Origin: an uncultured Faecalibacterium sp.
GTDB lineage: Bacteria > Bacillota > Clostridia > Oscillospirales > Ruminococcaceae
Length of the DNA stretch: 6,757 nt
Direction: 5' to 3'
Assembly: GCA_934525325.1 (NCBI GenBank)
Contig: CAKSZE010000071.1
Coordinates: forward strand, 1 to 6,757
In this document: positions 1 to 6,258 of the stretch, piece after piece
How the letters are laid out: each line of letters starts with the position of its first letter
Numbering within the stretch: position 1 is the first letter of the stretch
Program-made: the position numbers and the translations under genes
Notes under the pieces: generated by a model
Told to the model about the DNA's origin: nothing
Seen by the model: only the letters and a program-made list of their open reading frames with translations
Databases searched by the model: none

Positions 1-1
1 G

Positions 2-136
2 TTTTTTCAATACAGCCGCCCATCGGGGTGCGATACAAGCAAGTTGCTATCCGATGACCTCAAAAACAAATTGTACTTCGATTGTTTTCAAAAAATGCTG
101 TATCGCTACTCGCACCACAAGAAAGACAGCTTTTGA
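2..136 (+). CDS. possible C-terminal fragment of an upstream gene (uncertain)
   Basis: This frame is open from the window edge to a TGA at 134-136 and would give the last 44 residues of a protein whose start lies outside the window. The peptide has a believable soluble composition (DLKNKLYFDCFQKMLYRY is its core) and ends in a Lys/His-rich tail. Codon use is much more AT-rich than in the genes that follow. Against it, the stop codon would fall in the loop of the terminator hairpin at 122-147, a second frame ends at 55-57 with an equally believable tail (…GVRYKQVAIR), and the same bases form several strong inverted repeats that suit a structured RNA. No family is recognised. Low confidence. 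Confidence 0.25.
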   Translation, partial: FFQYSRPSGCDTSKLLSDDLKNKLYFDCFQKMLYRYSHHKKDSF

Positions 137-150
137 TAGCTGTCTTTTTT
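122..150 (+). terminator. intrinsic terminator of the upstream transcript
   Basis: A perfect 10-bp stem (AAAGACAGCT at 122-131, AGCTGTCTTT at 138-147) has a 6-nt loop (TTTGAT) and a T-run from 145 to 150. The T-run lies on the plus strand, so it ends a transcript entering from the left of the window, before the LRR operon promoter. Confidence 0.85.
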
Positions 151-242
151 GTTTTATGCGGCAGTTTCCCTTGAGCAGCACCGGCAGAGCCGCCGGGCGC
201 GGCGAACTGTGCGCACAGAAGCGTTCAAATCTTTCTCTGCAC

Positions 243-272
243 TGGACAACCACCCCATGTTCGCGGTATACT
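243..272 (+). promoter_or_regulatory. sigma-A-type promoter of the LRR-VWA-MoxR operon
   Basis: The -35 box TGGACA (243-248; consensus TTGACA, 5 of 6) is 18 nt from the -10 box TATACT (267-272; consensus TATAAT, 5 of 6). Transcription would start near 279, giving a leader of about 30 nt to the ATG at 310. This leader would be too short to serve an ATG at 286. The rest of the gap from the terminator at 150 to here shows no other feature that I can support. Confidence 0.6.
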
Positions 273-298
273 GAAAGCTGAATGAATGCAGAAAAAAC

Positions 299-303
299 GA
301 GGT
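299..303 (+). promoter_or_regulatory. ribosome binding site deciding the LRR gene start
   Basis: GAGGT lies 6 nt before the ATG at 310. The alternative in-frame ATG at 286 has no comparable site and would lie only about 7 nt inside the predicted transcript, so the start at 310 is chosen. Confidence 0.6.
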
Positions 304-309
304 CGCAGC

Positions 310-1410
310 ATGGTGGAACAGGCAAACGAACTGATATTGGATATCTTGCCCCTTTCGGCACAGACGGCACGGCTGGTGCGGGTGTACGGCACAGCGCCCT
401 GCGTGGCGCTGCCGGGCACGCTGCCCGCCCCGGAGGGCGGCAGCTTTGCTTTGACCGAACTGGGAGACTACTGCTTTTCGGAAAAGCCCCGCAGCCTGCC
501 TGCGGCGGATGCCCTCTGCCGCTACGCGGTAGGCGCGGACGGCACGGTGCGGCTGACCCGGGCGTTCGGGCAGGCGGTGGGGCAAAAGCCCGCCCGCCGG
601 TACGATTTTGATCTTGACGCCCCGGCAGAGGACGAACCGGAGCTGCATCCGGTGTGCGGCAGCTTTTTAGAGGAAGTCACTCTGCCGGACAGCGTACAGG
701 TCATTGGCAGCTGCGCCTTTTACAACTGCCGCAGCCTGCGCCTGCTCACGGTGGGCAGCGGGGGACTTACCGTGGGCAGCGATGTGTTTCTGAACTGCTT
801 TGCGCTGGAAACATTGCGGGTGCAGGCCGCACCGGAGCAGCCCACCGGGCTGTTTGCACTGGTGAACAACATCACCGAGGCGGTGCAGGCACAGTTCTGG
901 CCCGCCGATGCCCCCGCGCCGCTGGCGGCGCTGTGGTACCCCGCCTACTGGGAGGACATCGAGGAGACCCCCGCCCACATCCTGCTGCACACCTTTTCCG
1001 GGCAGGGATACCATTACAGACAGTGTTTTCTCGACAATAAATTCCTCCCCGCAGAATACGACGCCATCTTCCCGCAGGGGCACGACGCCGATGACGCCGC
1101 CATTATGGCCATGCTCTGCTTTGCCCGTCTGCGGTACCCGTGGCAGCTGACCGAAGCTGCCGCCGGGCACTACCGGGCGTTTCTGGCAGCCAACACAGAC
1201 CGGGTGTTCGCCCGCCTTTTAAAGGCACAGGACACCGACGGCATCCGCGCCCTGCTGGCGCTGGACGTGCTGGATAAAGCCGCTTTTGCATCCGCCGCCG
1301 CCCTTGCCGCCAAGGCAGAGAACGCCGCCGCTGCCGCCCTGTTGGCAGATGCGGAGCACAAAAAATATGCTCCCCAGTCCAAAAAGCAGCGGTACGATTT
1401 TGATTTTTGA
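310..1410 (+). CDS. BspA-type leucine-rich-repeat protein with helical C-terminal region
   Basis: This 366-residue protein has no signal peptide or membrane segment, so it is probably cytoplasmic. Two blocks match the BspA-like (LRR_5) pattern. The first is at residues 33-56, where ALPGTLPAPEGG is followed by LTELGDYCFS. The second is at 119-171, with VTLPDSVQVIGSCAFYNC and then SDVFLNCFALETLRV. Residues 260-350 are Ala-rich and helical and resemble short ankyrin- or HEAT-like pairs (VFARLLKAQDTDGIRALLAL). The pentapeptide RYDFD occurs at 97-101 and again at 361-365, followed only by a final Phe. The gene is first in an operon with a VWA protein and a MoxR-type ATPase: its stop codon abuts the next ribosome site. 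BspA-type repeats are protein-binding scaffolds, so a client or adaptor role for the ATPase pair is inferred. The repeats are few and divergent. An in-frame ATG at 286 would add 8 residues but lacks a ribosome site. Confidence 0.85.
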   Translation: MVEQANELILDILPLSAQTARLVRVYGTAPCVALPGTLPAPEGGSFALTELGDYCFSEKPRSLPAADALCRYAVGADGTVRLTRAFGQAVGQKPARRYDFDLDAPAEDEPELHPVCGSFLEEVTLPDSVQVIGSCAFYNCRSLRLLTVGSGGLTVGSDVFLNCFALETLRVQAAPEQPTGLFALVNNITEAVQAQFWPADAPAPLAALWYPAYWEDIEETPAHILLHTFSGQGYHYRQCFLDNKFLPAEYDAIFPQGHDADDAAIMAMLCFARLRYPWQLTEAAAGHYRAFLAANTDRVFARLLKAQDTDGIRALLALDVLDKAAFASAAALAAKAENAAAAALLADAEHKKYAPQSKKQRYDFDF

Positions 1411-1417
1411 GAGGTGA
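1410..1417 (+). promoter_or_regulatory. ribosome binding site overlapping the LRR stop codon
   Basis: AGAGGTGA begins on the last base of the LRR gene's TGA (1408-1410) and sits 7 nt before the TTG at 1425. It therefore selects TTG 1425 as start rather than the in-frame TTG at 1407, which it would follow. The arrangement suggests translational coupling. Confidence 0.7.
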
Positions 1418-1424
1418 CCACACG

Positions 1425-2855
1425 TTGCCAAAGGAAAAATTTTTCGACCCCCGCAAGCCCTTCCAGTCCCAGCGGCCAGAGACCCACGAGGAGTGGCAGG
1501 CGCGCATGGGCGGCGAGGTGCTGGCGGTGGTGCGCAGCGGGCTGTATCTGGACTTCCGGTTTCTGGATATGGCGCTCAGCGCCCTGTCCCCCGCCCCGGA
1601 CGAGCGCTGCCGGGTGCTGGCTACGGACGGACAGACCCTGTATTATCAGCCGCAGCGCCTGCTGCAGCTTTATCAGGAAAACCCGAAATATCTCAACCGG
1701 TTGTATCTGCACACCATATTCCACTGTGTATTTCGGCATTTGTGGCTGAAAGGCCGCCGGGAGCCGCAGCTGTGGAGCCTTGCGTGCGATATCGCGGTGG
1801 AAAACGTCATCGACAGCTTACAGCGCAAAAGCGTGATGCGCCCACTGACCTATGTGCGGCAGAACGCCTACCGGCAGATCACCGCCGAGGAAAAGGTGGT
1901 GGCGGCAGCGCCGGTGTACCGCTGGCTCACCCGGCAGACGCCCGGCGTGCTGCGGCAGCTGGAACGGGAGTTCGTCACCGATGACCACCGCCTGTGGCCG
2001 AAGGATGCCCCGGAGCAGCCGCAGCAGATGCCCACTCCCCTGCCGCAGAAAACGTGGCAGAAGATCGGCGAGCGGATGCAGACCGAGCTGGACCTGCGGG
2101 ACAAGGAGGCGGGCGAGGGTACCGATGCGCTGAAACAGCAGGTGAAAGCCGCCAACCGCAGCCGCCGCAGCTACAAGGACTTTCTGCGCCGGTTCTGCGT
2201 CCTGCGCGAGGAGGTCAAGCTGGACCCGGACGAGTTTGACCTGAACTTTTACACCTACGGCCTTTCGGTGTACGGCAACCTGCCCCTCATCGAGCCGCTG
2301 GAAAGCCGGGAGAGCAAAAAGATCGAGGAGCTGGCGCTGGTCATTGATACCAGCTACTCCACCTCCGGCGAACTGGTGCGCGCCTTTCTGGCCGAGACCT
2401 ACACCCTGCTGAAAGGGCGGGAGAACTTTTTCCACCGCATGAACCTGCACCTGATTCAAGCCGACAACGCCGTGCGGCAGGATATCCTCATCCGCAACGA
2501 GGATGAGCTCATCCACGCCATGAACCACTTTGAGCTGCGGGGCGGCGGCGGAACGGACTTCCGCCCGGCCTTTGAATATGTGAACCAGCTCTGCGCCGAA
2601 AAGAAGTTTTCGAACCTGCGCGGCCTGCTGTACTTCACTGACGGCATGGGCACCTACCCGGCGCGGCGTCCCGGCTACGATACCGCCTTTCTGTTTTTGG
2701 GGGAGCGGTTCGATGATGCCAACGTGCCGCCGTGGGCGATGAAGGTGGTACTGGACGAAGAAGAATTTACCGGTGCGGCAGCCCGCCCCGCCAGCGCCCT
2801 TGCGGACGCTCTGGCCGAGGAGGACGACCTGTACCGCGAACTGAACAACTCCTGA
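1425..2855 (+). CDS. VWA-domain protein with metallopeptidase-like N-terminus (DUF2201 type)
   Basis: This 476-residue cytoplasmic protein probably partners the downstream MoxR-type ATPase. Residues about 25-290 resemble the putative metallopeptidase domain of DUF2201 proteins. The expected HExxH is here H96-T-I-F-H100, with a further H105 and an Asp (D122 in LACDIAVEN) at the usual third-ligand place. The glutamate is Thr, so peptidase activity is unlikely while metal binding remains possible. Residues about 300-445 are a VWA-like domain with a complete MIDAS: DTSYS (308-312), T377 in GGGGTDF and D406 in FTDG. A charged, Gln/Pro-rich stretch at 194-245 probably links the two parts. The gene starts with TTG at 1425, 14 nt after the LRR stop, and ends 17 nt before the ATPase gene. 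In known MoxR-VWA pairs the VWA protein contacts target and ATPase through the MIDAS metal. The family assignment is from motif order and was not checked by a profile search. Confidence 0.88.
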   Translation: MPKEKFFDPRKPFQSQRPETHEEWQARMGGEVLAVVRSGLYLDFRFLDMALSALSPAPDERCRVLATDGQTLYYQPQRLLQLYQENPKYLNRLYLHTIFHCVFRHLWLKGRREPQLWSLACDIAVENVIDSLQRKSVMRPLTYVRQNAYRQITAEEKVVAAAPVYRWLTRQTPGVLRQLEREFVTDDHRLWPKDAPEQPQQMPTPLPQKTWQKIGERMQTELDLRDKEAGEGTDALKQQVKAANRSRRSYKDFLRRFCVLREEVKLDPDEFDLNFYTYGLSVYGNLPLIEPLESRESKKIEELALVIDTSYSTSGELVRAFLAETYTLLKGRENFFHRMNLHLIQADNAVRQDILIRNEDELIHAMNHFELRGGGGTDFRPAFEYVNQLCAEKKFSNLRGLLYFTDGMGTYPARRPGYDTAFLFLGERFDDANVPPWAMKVVLDEEEFTGAAARPASALADALAEEDDLYRELNNS

Positions 2856-2872
2856 CAAGAGGGGGAACTATT

Positions 2873-4411
2873 ATGAACATCAAACGTGCCAAGGAAGAGA
2901 TCGAGCATACCGTAAAAGCCTACCTTGCCAAGGATGCGCTGGGCGAATACGCCATTCCCGCCATCCGGCAGCGCCCCATCCTGCTGATGGGGCCTCCGGG
3001 CATTGGCAAAACGCAGGTGATGGAGCAGGTAGCCCGGGAGTGCGGGGTGGCGCTGGTGGCCTACACCATCACCCACCACACCCGCCAGAGCGCTGTGGGT
3101 CTGCCCTTTATCCGGCAGCGCCACTACGGCGATAAGGATGTGTCCGTCACCGAATACACCATGAGCGAGATCATCGCCAGCATCTACGCCAAAATGGAGG
3201 CCACCGGCCTTTCCGAGGGCATTCTGTTCATCGACGAGATCAACTGTGTGTCCGAGACGCTTGCCCCCACCATGCTGCAATTCTTGCAGTGCAAGACCTT
3301 TGGCAATCAGGCCGTGCCTGCGGGCTGGGTCATTGTGGCGGCTGGCAACCCGCCGGAGTACAATAAGTCCGTCCGGGATTTTGACATCGTCACCCTTGAC
3401 CGCGTGCGCCGCATGGATATCGAACCTGACCTGCCGGTGTGGAAGGACTACGCCCGCGCTGCGCATATCCACAGCGCTATCCTGAGCTATCTGGAATTGC
3501 ATCCCCAGAACTTTTATCAGATCAACGCGGATGTGGACGGTACCCAGTTCGTCACCGCCCGCGGCTGGGAGGATCTTTCCAACCTGCTGGACACCTATGA
3601 AACGCTGGGCTTGCAGGCAGACGAGGAATTGATCCGGGAGTATATCCAGCACCCGAAGATCGCCGAGGACTTCTCAGCCTATCTGGACCTGTACTACAAG
3701 TACCGGGACGACTACGGCGTGGAGGAAATTCTTGCCGGGCAGACAAAGCCCGCCGTGTTCGCACGGCTGCTGCAAGCCCCCTTTGACGAGCGGCTCAGCC
3801 TTGTCAGCCTGCTGCTGGCGGGGCTGGACACCCGCTTTGCCGCCTCTTTGCAGGCAGATGCCGTGGCCGATGCCTGCTACGCCTTTTTGCGGGAGACCAA
3901 AAAGGCGCTGGCTACCCTGCCGGAGGATATCCCGGACGGCTCCGCAGAGCTGTTCAGCCAGCAGATCAAGGACTACGAGACCGTCACCCAGCAAAAGCGC
4001 GATGCCGGGCTGCTGGGCAAGGCAGAGCTGACCAACCGTCTGCAGGTGCAGGCCGCGCTGCACCAGTGGGAAGGGGAGCTGCGCCGCGCCAACGCCGCCG
4101 GTACGCAGGAGGCCTTCGACCTGCTGCGCGGTCAGTTCGGTGCACTGGCAGATCAGCGCGAAGCCGCCCAAAAGACCGCCGCCGCTGCGCTGGAAGCCGC
4201 CTTCGACTTTATGGAGCAGGCCTTTGCGGAAAGTCAGGAGATGGTGGTGTTCGTCACCGAACTTACGGTGAACCCCGCATCCCACCAGTTCCTCACCGAG
4301 AATGGCTGCGAGCGGTACTTCAAGTACAACAAGGACTTGCTGCTGGATCACCGCAAGGCCGCTTTGCAGCAGGAGCTTGCCGCCGAGCAGCGCCGCCACG
4401 GCGGGGTGTAA
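2873..4411 (+). CDS. MoxR-type AAA+ ATPase (AAA_5 family)
   Basis: This 512-residue ATPase has all the motifs for ATP binding and hydrolysis: Walker A GPPGIGKT (40-47), Walker B ILFIDE (117-122), sensor 1 with N159 in AAGNPPEYN, arginine-finger candidates R177, R179 and R180, and a sensor-2 arginine R230 in TARGWEDL. Such ATPases form rings and act as chaperone-like remodelling machines with a VWA partner, here encoded just upstream. The second half (about 250-512) is helical and rich in Glu, Ala and Gln, with probable coiled coil at 390-450, and is longer than the small lid of simple MoxR proteins. The ATG at 2873 is chosen because AGAGGGGG (2858-2865) lies 7 nt before it; the frame is open further upstream but overlaps the VWA gene. 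It is the last gene of the operon; a terminator follows at 4435-4470. The gene order is VWA then ATPase, the reverse of many MoxR-VWA loci. Confidence 0.92.
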   Translation: MNIKRAKEEIEHTVKAYLAKDALGEYAIPAIRQRPILLMGPPGIGKTQVMEQVARECGVALVAYTITHHTRQSAVGLPFIRQRHYGDKDVSVTEYTMSEIIASIYAKMEATGLSEGILFIDEINCVSETLAPTMLQFLQCKTFGNQAVPAGWVIVAAGNPPEYNKSVRDFDIVTLDRVRRMDIEPDLPVWKDYARAAHIHSAILSYLELHPQNFYQINADVDGTQFVTARGWEDLSNLLDTYETLGLQADEELIREYIQHPKIAEDFSAYLDLYYKYRDDYGVEEILAGQTKPAVFARLLQAPFDERLSLVSLLLAGLDTRFAASLQADAVADACYAFLRETKKALATLPEDIPDGSAELFSQQIKDYETVTQQKRDAGLLGKAELTNRLQVQAALHQWEGELRRANAAGTQEAFDLLRGQFGALADQREAAQKTAAAALEAAFDFMEQAFAESQEMVVFVTELTVNPASHQFLTENGCERYFKYNKDLLLDHRKAALQQELAAEQRRHGGV

Positions 4412-4434
4412 GCGGTTTAACATCGTATTTACGC

Positions 4435-4470
4435 AAAAAGAGGACACCGCAGAAGCGGTGTCCTTTTTTT
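4435..4470. terminator. bidirectional terminator between the MoxR and iscU genes
   Basis: A perfect 10-bp stem (AGGACACCGC at 4441-4450, GCGGTGTCCT at 4455-4464) with an AGAA loop is flanked by an A-run (4435-4439) and a T-run (4464-4470). It can therefore terminate both the plus-strand ATPase operon and the convergent minus-strand isc operon. It lies 23 nt beyond the MoxR stop and 13 nt beyond the iscU stop. Confidence 0.9.
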
Positions 4471-4483
4471 GCTTATGATGGAA

Positions 4484-4927
4484 TCAGTGGCCGCAGCTCT
4501 CGCAGTGCTCGCAGTCCTCTTCCAGCTTGCCCACGATGGGTTCCGGATCGATGCCCTGACGGCGGTAGTAGTCGGACAGAGCAGCCTTGACGGCCTGCTC
4601 CGCCAGAACAGAGCAGTGCACCTTGACCGGGGGCAGACCTTCCAGAGCCTCCACAACGGCCTTGTTGGTCAGCTTCAGCGCCTCGTCCACGGTCTTGCCC
4701 TTGATCAGGTCGGTGGCCATGCTGCTGGTGGCAATGGCTGCGCCGCAGCCAAAGGTGAGAAACTTGACGTCCACGATCACATTGTTCTCGATCTTCAGGT
4801 ACATGCGCATGATGTCGCCGCACTTGGGGTTGCCCACTTCGCCCACGCCGTTTGCGTCGGGCAGCTCACCTACGTTGTGCGGATTTGCGAAATGCTCCAT
4901 GACCTTGGCACTATACATACTTGCCAT
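4484..4927 (-). CDS. iscU: iron-sulfur cluster assembly scaffold protein IscU (NifU N-terminal type)
   Basis: This 147-residue scaffold assembles Fe-S clusters from iron and the sulfur delivered by IscS. The three cluster-ligand cysteines are present: C36 in PKCGD (with the conserved D38), C61 in FGCGAA, and C105 in VKVHCS. The LPPVK motif (98-102), bound by the HscA chaperone in proteobacteria, precedes C105. After the usual end of the fold comes a tail with C139, H141, C142, C145 and H147 (DCEHCESCGH), a possible extra metal site. The ATG at 4927 is preferred because an AAGGGAGAG site (4944-4936) precedes it by 8 nt; the in-frame ATG at 4918 would be too far away, and longer upstream starts lie inside iscS. 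It begins 2 nt after the iscS stop, so the two are co-transcribed and probably translationally coupled. No hscA, hscB, iscA or fdx gene is seen in the window. Confidence 0.96.
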   Translation of the reverse strand: MASMYSAKVMEHFANPHNVGELPDANGVGEVGNPKCGDIMRMYLKIENNVIVDVKFLTFGCGAAIATSSMATDLIKGKTVDEALKLTNKAVVEALEGLPPVKVHCSVLAEQAVKAALSDYYRRQGIDPEPIVGKLEEDCEHCESCGH

Positions 4928-4929
4928 AA

Positions 4930-6147
4930 TTACTGCTCTCCCTTCAGGCTGAACTGGCGGGCCTTGTTCTGACCCTGCAGCCACATACAACTCATAGCGC
5001 GGCGGCGGGGGATGACCTCCTCCAGCACGTCACACAGATATTTTGCTTCTTCCATGGTGTTCTGCGGGCCAAAAGTGAACCGCATGGAACCGTGACCGAT
5101 CTCCTCCGGCAGGCCGATGCTCAGCAGCACATGGCTGGGGTCCAGGCTGTCGGAGTTGCAGGCAGAGCCGGTAGAGGCGCAGATGCCGTGCATATCCAGA
5201 TCCAGCAGGATGGTCTCGCCCTCCAGACCCGGGAAGCTGATGTTCACGTTGCCGGGCAGACGGGGTGCGCGGCCGCCGTTCAGGCGTGCTTCCGGGATGT
5301 TCTTCAGGATGCGGTCAATGACGTAATCACGCAGCTCCTGCTCGTGTGCCATGCGCTCTTCCAGATGCGTGGTAGCCATTTCCAGTGCCTTGCCCATACC
5401 GGCAATACCGGCCACGTTCTCAGTACCGGCGCGGTGGCGGGCTTCCTGACTGCCGCCATCGATCAGGTTCTGGGGCCATACGCCCTTGCGGCAGTACAGC
5501 ACGCCCACGCCCTTGGGGCCGTTGAACTTGTGGGCGCTCATGGACAGCATATCCACGCCCAGCTCCTTCACGTCCACGGGGATGGCACCCACAGCCTGCA
5601 CGGCATCGGTGTGCATCCACACGCCATGCTTGTGGGCGATCTCGGCGATCTCCTTAATGGGCTGGATGGTGCCGATCTCGTTGTTGGCCATCATGATGCT
5701 GACCAGTGCGGTGTCGGGACGGATAGCAGCTTCCACATCCTCGGGGCGGATATAGCCCTCGGAGGTGGGACGGATATAGGTCACCTCAAAGCCCATGCGC
5801 TCCAGCGCAGCCATGCTGTGCATGATGGCGTGGTGCTCGAAAGCGCTGGTGATGAGGTGCTTTTTGTTCTGGCGTGCCTTGGTAAAGGCAGTGCCCTTCA
5901 CCGCCCAGTTGTCGGCCTCGGAGCCGCAGCCGGTGAAGAAGATCTCGGCGGGGGTGGCGTTGATGGCTTTTGCCACCTGTGCGCGGCCGGTATCCACAAA
6001 TTCTTTTGCCTCATAGCCGATGCTGTAATGGCTGCTGGGGTTGCCGCAGGCACCGCTGAGCGCCTGCACCATTACCTCCAGCACCTCCGGTGCACAGGCT
6101 GTGGTGGCAGCATTATCTACATAAACCACTTTTTCTGTGTTTTCCAT
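4930..6147 (-). CDS. iscS: cysteine desulfurase IscS (NifS-like, class V aminotransferase fold)
   Basis: This 405-residue PLP enzyme converts L-cysteine to L-alanine and a protein-bound persulfide, which it passes to IscU encoded just downstream. The N-terminal YVDNAATT motif is present. H105 (in EHHA) should stack on PLP, D181 and Q184 (HTDAVQ) contact the cofactor, and K207 in SAHKFNGPKG is the PLP Schiff-base lysine. The catalytic cysteine is C330 in STGSACNSDSLDPSHVL, placed as in group I (IscS/NifS) enzymes. Homology to NifS-type ends appears to stop near RAMSCMW (383-389); about 16 further residues run to the TAA, and their codons contain the iscU ribosome site. A GAAAGGG site (6162-6156) lies 8 nt before the ATG. 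The gene is transcribed from the promoter at 6229-6258. NifS is the main alternative name; no nif gene is seen here. Confidence 0.96.
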   Translation of the reverse strand: MENTEKVVYVDNAATTACAPEVLEVMVQALSGACGNPSSHYSIGYEAKEFVDTGRAQVAKAINATPAEIFFTGCGSEADNWAVKGTAFTKARQNKKHLITSAFEHHAIMHSMAALERMGFEVTYIRPTSEGYIRPEDVEAAIRPDTALVSIMMANNEIGTIQPIKEIAEIAHKHGVWMHTDAVQAVGAIPVDVKELGVDMLSMSAHKFNGPKGVGVLYCRKGVWPQNLIDGGSQEARHRAGTENVAGIAGMGKALEMATTHLEERMAHEQELRDYVIDRILKNIPEARLNGGRAPRLPGNVNISFPGLEGETILLDLDMHGICASTGSACNSDSLDPSHVLLSIGLPEEIGHGSMRFTFGPQNTMEEAKYLCDVLEEVIPRRRAMSCMWLQGQNKARQFSLKGEQ

Positions 6148-6170
6148 AAGAATGACCCTTTCTCATTGAA

Positions 6171-6203
6171 TGCGTGTGCCACAGGGCGGCACCCCCGCAC
6201 GCA
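6171..6203 (-). other. hairpin in the iscS leader
   Basis: In the predicted 75-nt leader, TGCGTG and TGCC (6171-6176 and 6177-6180) pair with GGCA and CACGCA (6188-6191 and 6198-6203), with a 7-nt loop and a C-rich bulge at 6192-6197. It ends 8 nt upstream of the iscS ribosome site (6162-6156). A role is not evident, and it lacks a T-run, so it is not a terminator. Confidence 0.35.
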
Positions 6204-6228
6204 CGCGCGGAATCCTTTCAACGGATAA

Positions 6229-6258
6229 GTTATACCATATCATTCCCTAGTATGTCAA
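6229..6258 (-). promoter_or_regulatory. promoter of the iscS-iscU operon
   Basis: Read on the minus strand, a consensus TTGACA -35 box (6258-6253) is followed after 18 nt by TATAAC (6234-6229; 5 of 6 to TATAAT). Transcription would start near 6222, giving a leader of about 75 nt before the iscS ATG at 6147. The intergenic region is markedly more AT-rich here than the flanking genes. Confidence 0.7.

Noticed and set aside
1..150. tracrRNA or CRISPR-like element at the left edge
   Set aside because: The inverted repeats followed by a terminator suggested it, but there is no direct repeat array, no anti-repeat and no cas gene in the window.
286..309. ATG at 286 as the LRR gene start
   Set aside because: No ribosome site before it and it is only about 7 nt from the predicted transcription start; ATG 310 has GAGGT at good spacing.
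47..370. Small minus-strand gene over the operon promoter
   Set aside because: It overlaps the terminator, the promoter and the start of the LRR gene, has no ribosome site that I can see, and shows no motif.
1818..2858. Long minus-strand reading frame (346 residues) opposite the VWA gene
   Set aside because: Shadow of a well-supported VWA gene; low-complexity Gln/Val/Gly translation, no motif.
2732..2872. N-terminal extension of the MoxR ATPase into the VWA gene
   Set aside because: The frame is open, but the strong AGAGGGGG site at 2858-2865 sets the start at 2873, and the AAA+ domain begins normally from there.
2675..3652. Minus-strand reading frame (325 residues) across the VWA-MoxR junction
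   Set aside because: It crosses two real genes and their ribosome site in antisense, with no recognisable domain.
3674..4447. Minus-strand reading frame (257 residues) opposite the MoxR C-terminus
   Set aside because: Its start lies inside the terminator hairpin and its translation is Leu/Gln/Gly low complexity, a shadow of the Ala/Glu-rich helical region.
5092..6228. Long plus-strand reading frame (378 residues) opposite iscS
   Set aside because: It lies entirely antisense to a complete iscS with all active-site residues; its translation is rich in His, Ala and Gly with no motif, as expected from a GC-rich shadow frame.
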